Part shown: one piece after another, positions 8,796 to 10,409 of the stretch
Layout: the number at the start of each line of letters is the position of its first letter
How positions within the stretch are numbered: the first letter of the stretch is position 1
NCBI GenBank assembly: GCA_024220525.1
Contig: JAMYWO010000003.1
Coordinates: 61,457 to 71,865 of the forward strand
Length of the DNA: 10,409 bases
Direction: 5' to 3'
Source of the DNA: Cochliopodium minus
Taxonomy: Eukaryota; Discosea; Himatismenida; Cochliopodiidae
Made by a program: the position numbers and the translations under genes
Notes under the pieces: generated by a model
Told to the model about the DNA's origin: nothing
Database searches by the model: none
What the model saw: the letters and a program-made list of their open reading frames with translations, nothing else

Positions 8796-9903
8796 TCAGA
8801 TCTTCTTGAAATGAGCATACTTGCAAGAGATGACCATGCCAGAAACAAAACAAACAAGGCCCAAGAACATGAAAATAGCGCCGATGACTTCAGCACCAAT
8901 GGCGGAGGAATCCTGATCGAAATTGAAGACGACAGTGGCGAAGTTCTTAGGATTAAAATAACAATCCCTTTCAACAGAGCCAACAGGATGAGTCAAGATA
9001 AAATCTCCTACAGATGAAGAGGAGAGATAATTTCCTTTATAACTGTTGTAGGCTTTGGTCACCATCATTTGGTTGTTCATCGTGTTGTTGTATTCTACGG
9101 TCATTTCCACGCGGTAGGATGTACTGCATGAACTTCTTGTGCAGGTGTAGAGGGAGATCAATCTCGCTGTGTCAATGTTGCAGTAGGTTTGAATGAAATT
9201 TTCTGAGAAATAAAAAAATGAAAATTTTTTGATAAGATAAGTAAGTTAAGATTTAAAATCAAGATACATGAAATGATATGATCTGTAAATGTGATATAAA
9301 TATAATTTGATTATAATATAATCAATATGCGAGTTATTTGAATTAGATATAAGCGAGAAATAATATTTTATTATGAGCTTTTATGGAAACTAAGTTGTTT
9401 TTGATTTATATTATGTTTATTTATAACCTTATTATAATTTTTTCCATTTATGTTCGGGATCTGATTCATACCAGATATATCTATTATTGTATTTGATAAA
9501 AGGAAATACTTGAAGAGAAAGTTCAATTAATAATATTATTCAAATTCATATTCTAATGTACATTTTCATTTAGGATTAGAGTGGATCAATATTTATCCAT
9601 TATTTCAAAAAATTTAGAATTGATTTGTATTGTATTTTACTTTTCACTATTCTAATTTATTAAAAATAAAATAATTAAGACTTTTTTTTATGTTATATTT
9701 GACAACCATTCCATTATATTCTTCAAGAAGAGGAAGCAATTTGAAGTATATAAAATACTTTTTTTTTTACCTTTATCTTTTCTTACTGGATTTGTCACTG
9801 ATGTATAGAATCCAGCAAATAGGCCCACTCCAACTCCTATCAACATCGCTGCCACTATGAAAAATGAAAAAGCCAAAAAAACATTCTTCTTTCCTTTAGC
9901 CAT
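8796..9903 (-). CDS. Two-span membrane protein with cysteine loop, copy C
   Basis: This third member has 179 codons in two exons, 9903-9771 and 9202-8796, ending TGA. Intron 9770-9203 (568 bases) has donor GTAAAA and acceptor CAG in phase 1. The N-terminus is MAKGKKN, then TM1 (about 8-35), an outer loop, TM2 (about 144-171) and a short basic tail. Cys52, Cys65, Cys70 and Cys125 fall at exactly the same residue numbers as in copy A; a further Cys171 is near the inner end of TM2. Shared signatures are VEYNNT, AYNSYKGNY, THPVGS, CYFNP and VVFNFDQ. TM2 entry reads SSAIGAEVIGAIF, diverged from copies A and B. Exon 2 is clearly richer in G+C than those of A and B. It is the right-most copy and lacks their shared upstream element. 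The function is unknown; a channel accessory subunit is one speculative option. Confidence 0.87.
9203..9770 (-). other. Intron of two-span copy C (568 nt)
   Basis: This stretch separates the TM1 exon of copy C from its loop and TM2 exon. The counterpart introns in A and B are 258 and 188 bases, so this one has grown. The content is AT-rich without long homopolymers. I see no nested gene, RNA gene or mobile element in it. Confidence 0.75.
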
Positions 9904-10320
9904 ATTATGCTATATTTAAAATTGTTATTAAAAGAAGAATTGAGGAGATTGTTAATTTATATTATTCTCATTTACCTCCTCTTAGAGAAATTTTATAACA
10001 ATTTTTTATTTTATTTTTATATATTTTTTAAATTTAAAATTAATTTAAATTAATGTTTTTCTTTTCAGATTAAGAAGATTCTAATCTACAAGTTGGCTTA
10101 AATATTAAACTTCCAATTTTAGATTGAAAAACATTTAATAGGTTTATTTTTCAAAAGAAATTAAGGTCTGAAACAAGTATTTATTGAGGGAATAGTAAAA
10201 CAATTTCCGCTAGTTTTCCCAAATTGGAACTTTTTTTTTTTGCAAATGTTCACAATTTTTGAAAAACTTTTACAGCAAATTACAAAAATTTTATTAAAGG
10301 AGACTTGGGACTTTAAAATT
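9904..10320. other. Intergenic region upstream of copy C
   Basis: These 417 bases lie between the start of copy C and the stop of the right-edge gene. Near the right end, the minus strand carries AATAAA at 10295-10290, about 26 bases after the stop at 10321, which is a plausible polyadenylation signal although weak evidence in AT-rich DNA. The left part must hold the copy C promoter; a purine/pyrimidine patch, tttacctcctctta, lies near 9975. I see nothing else. Confidence 0.4.
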
Positions 10321-10407
10321 TTATTTGTCTTTTATAGCCGTCCATTGAATATTGATTTTGACAGCTGTTTTACGGTGATCCCCGAACAATAAGAGAGTTG
10401 TTGGGGC
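10321..10407 (-). CDS. C-terminal end of an unidentified gene (partial)
   Basis: The last 29 codons of a minus-strand gene appear to enter from the right edge, ending TAA at 10323-10321. The readable end is LLLFGDHRKTAVKINIQWTA followed by IKDK. The stretch 10329-10409 is clearly richer in G+C than the flanking spacer, as exons are here, and this frame is open across all of it. Another frame (ending IVRGSP) stops at 10371 and explains less of the composition step. I do not recognise the protein. It sits upstream of copy C in the same orientation as all other genes, but shares no motif with the two-span family. Confidence 0.5.
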   Translation of the reverse strand, partial: APTTLLLFGDHRKTAVKINIQWTAIKDK

Positions 10408-10409
10408 GG

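Noticed and set aside
8811-9196. Two plus-strand reading frames opposite copy C
   Set aside because: They overlap the G+C-richer exon 2 of copy C on the other strand, whose protein matches two paralogues, so they are shadows.
10380-10405. Hairpin-like inverted repeat, CCCCGAACAA and TTGTTGGGG, suggestive of a terminator
   Set aside because: It lies inside a G+C-richer stretch better explained as the coding end of the right-edge gene, and such terminators are bacterial.
10371-10408. Alternative C-terminus ending IVRGSP, reminiscent of Sm-like proteins
   Set aside because: It covers only half of the G+C-rich stretch, and the resemblance is a few residues; the longer frame ending at 10321 is preferred.
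1-10409. CRISPR array, tRNA, rRNA or prokaryotic operon features
   Set aside because: No spaced direct repeats, no tRNA-like cloverleaf or rRNA core seen; intron structure shows nuclear eukaryotic DNA.

Overview
This window looks like nuclear DNA from an AT-rich unicellular eukaryote. The genes are split by short spliceosomal introns, most of them nearly pure A/T; about 15 of the 250 bases at 61-310 are G or C. Coding stretches are visibly richer in G+C, and TAA and TGA both work as stops, so the genetic code appears standard at those codons. No protein here fixes the lineage, so I do not name an organism.

Every gene I can support is on the minus strand, so the window reads in transcription order from right to left. 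(1) At the right edge, 10321-10407, is the 3' end of an unidentified gene. (2) Three related two-exon genes follow at 9903-8796 (copy C), 8094-7367 (copy B) and 6598-5816 (copy A). They encode small membrane proteins with two membrane spans and a cysteine-containing loop. A decayed fragment of a fourth copy lies at 7115-7168, between copies B and A. (3) A seven-exon HDAC8-like class I histone deacetylase spans 5522-3614 (376 codons). (4) A six-exon double-domain fluoride channel of the FEX family spans 3447-1991 (337 codons). (5) The left edge, 1806-1, holds the 5' part of an unrecognised charged protein with a very basic N-terminus; at least four exons are visible.

I rebuilt 17 introns by hand, using reading-frame continuity across each junction and, for HDAC and FEX, family motifs. 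Donors are GTA-type with one GTT. Acceptors split as 7 TAG, 7 AAG and 3 CAG. The exon joins of HDAC, FEX and the two-span family restore uninterrupted family motifs, so those models are strong. The left-edge gene's first exon is weaker.

The genes do not form an obvious pathway: a chromatin deacetylase, a fluoride exit channel and a membrane-protein cluster. The most interesting part is the two-span cluster. It is a local expansion with a conserved phase-1 intron, conserved cysteine pattern, conserved loop and TM2 entry motifs, a shared upstream element on two copies, and a dying fourth copy.
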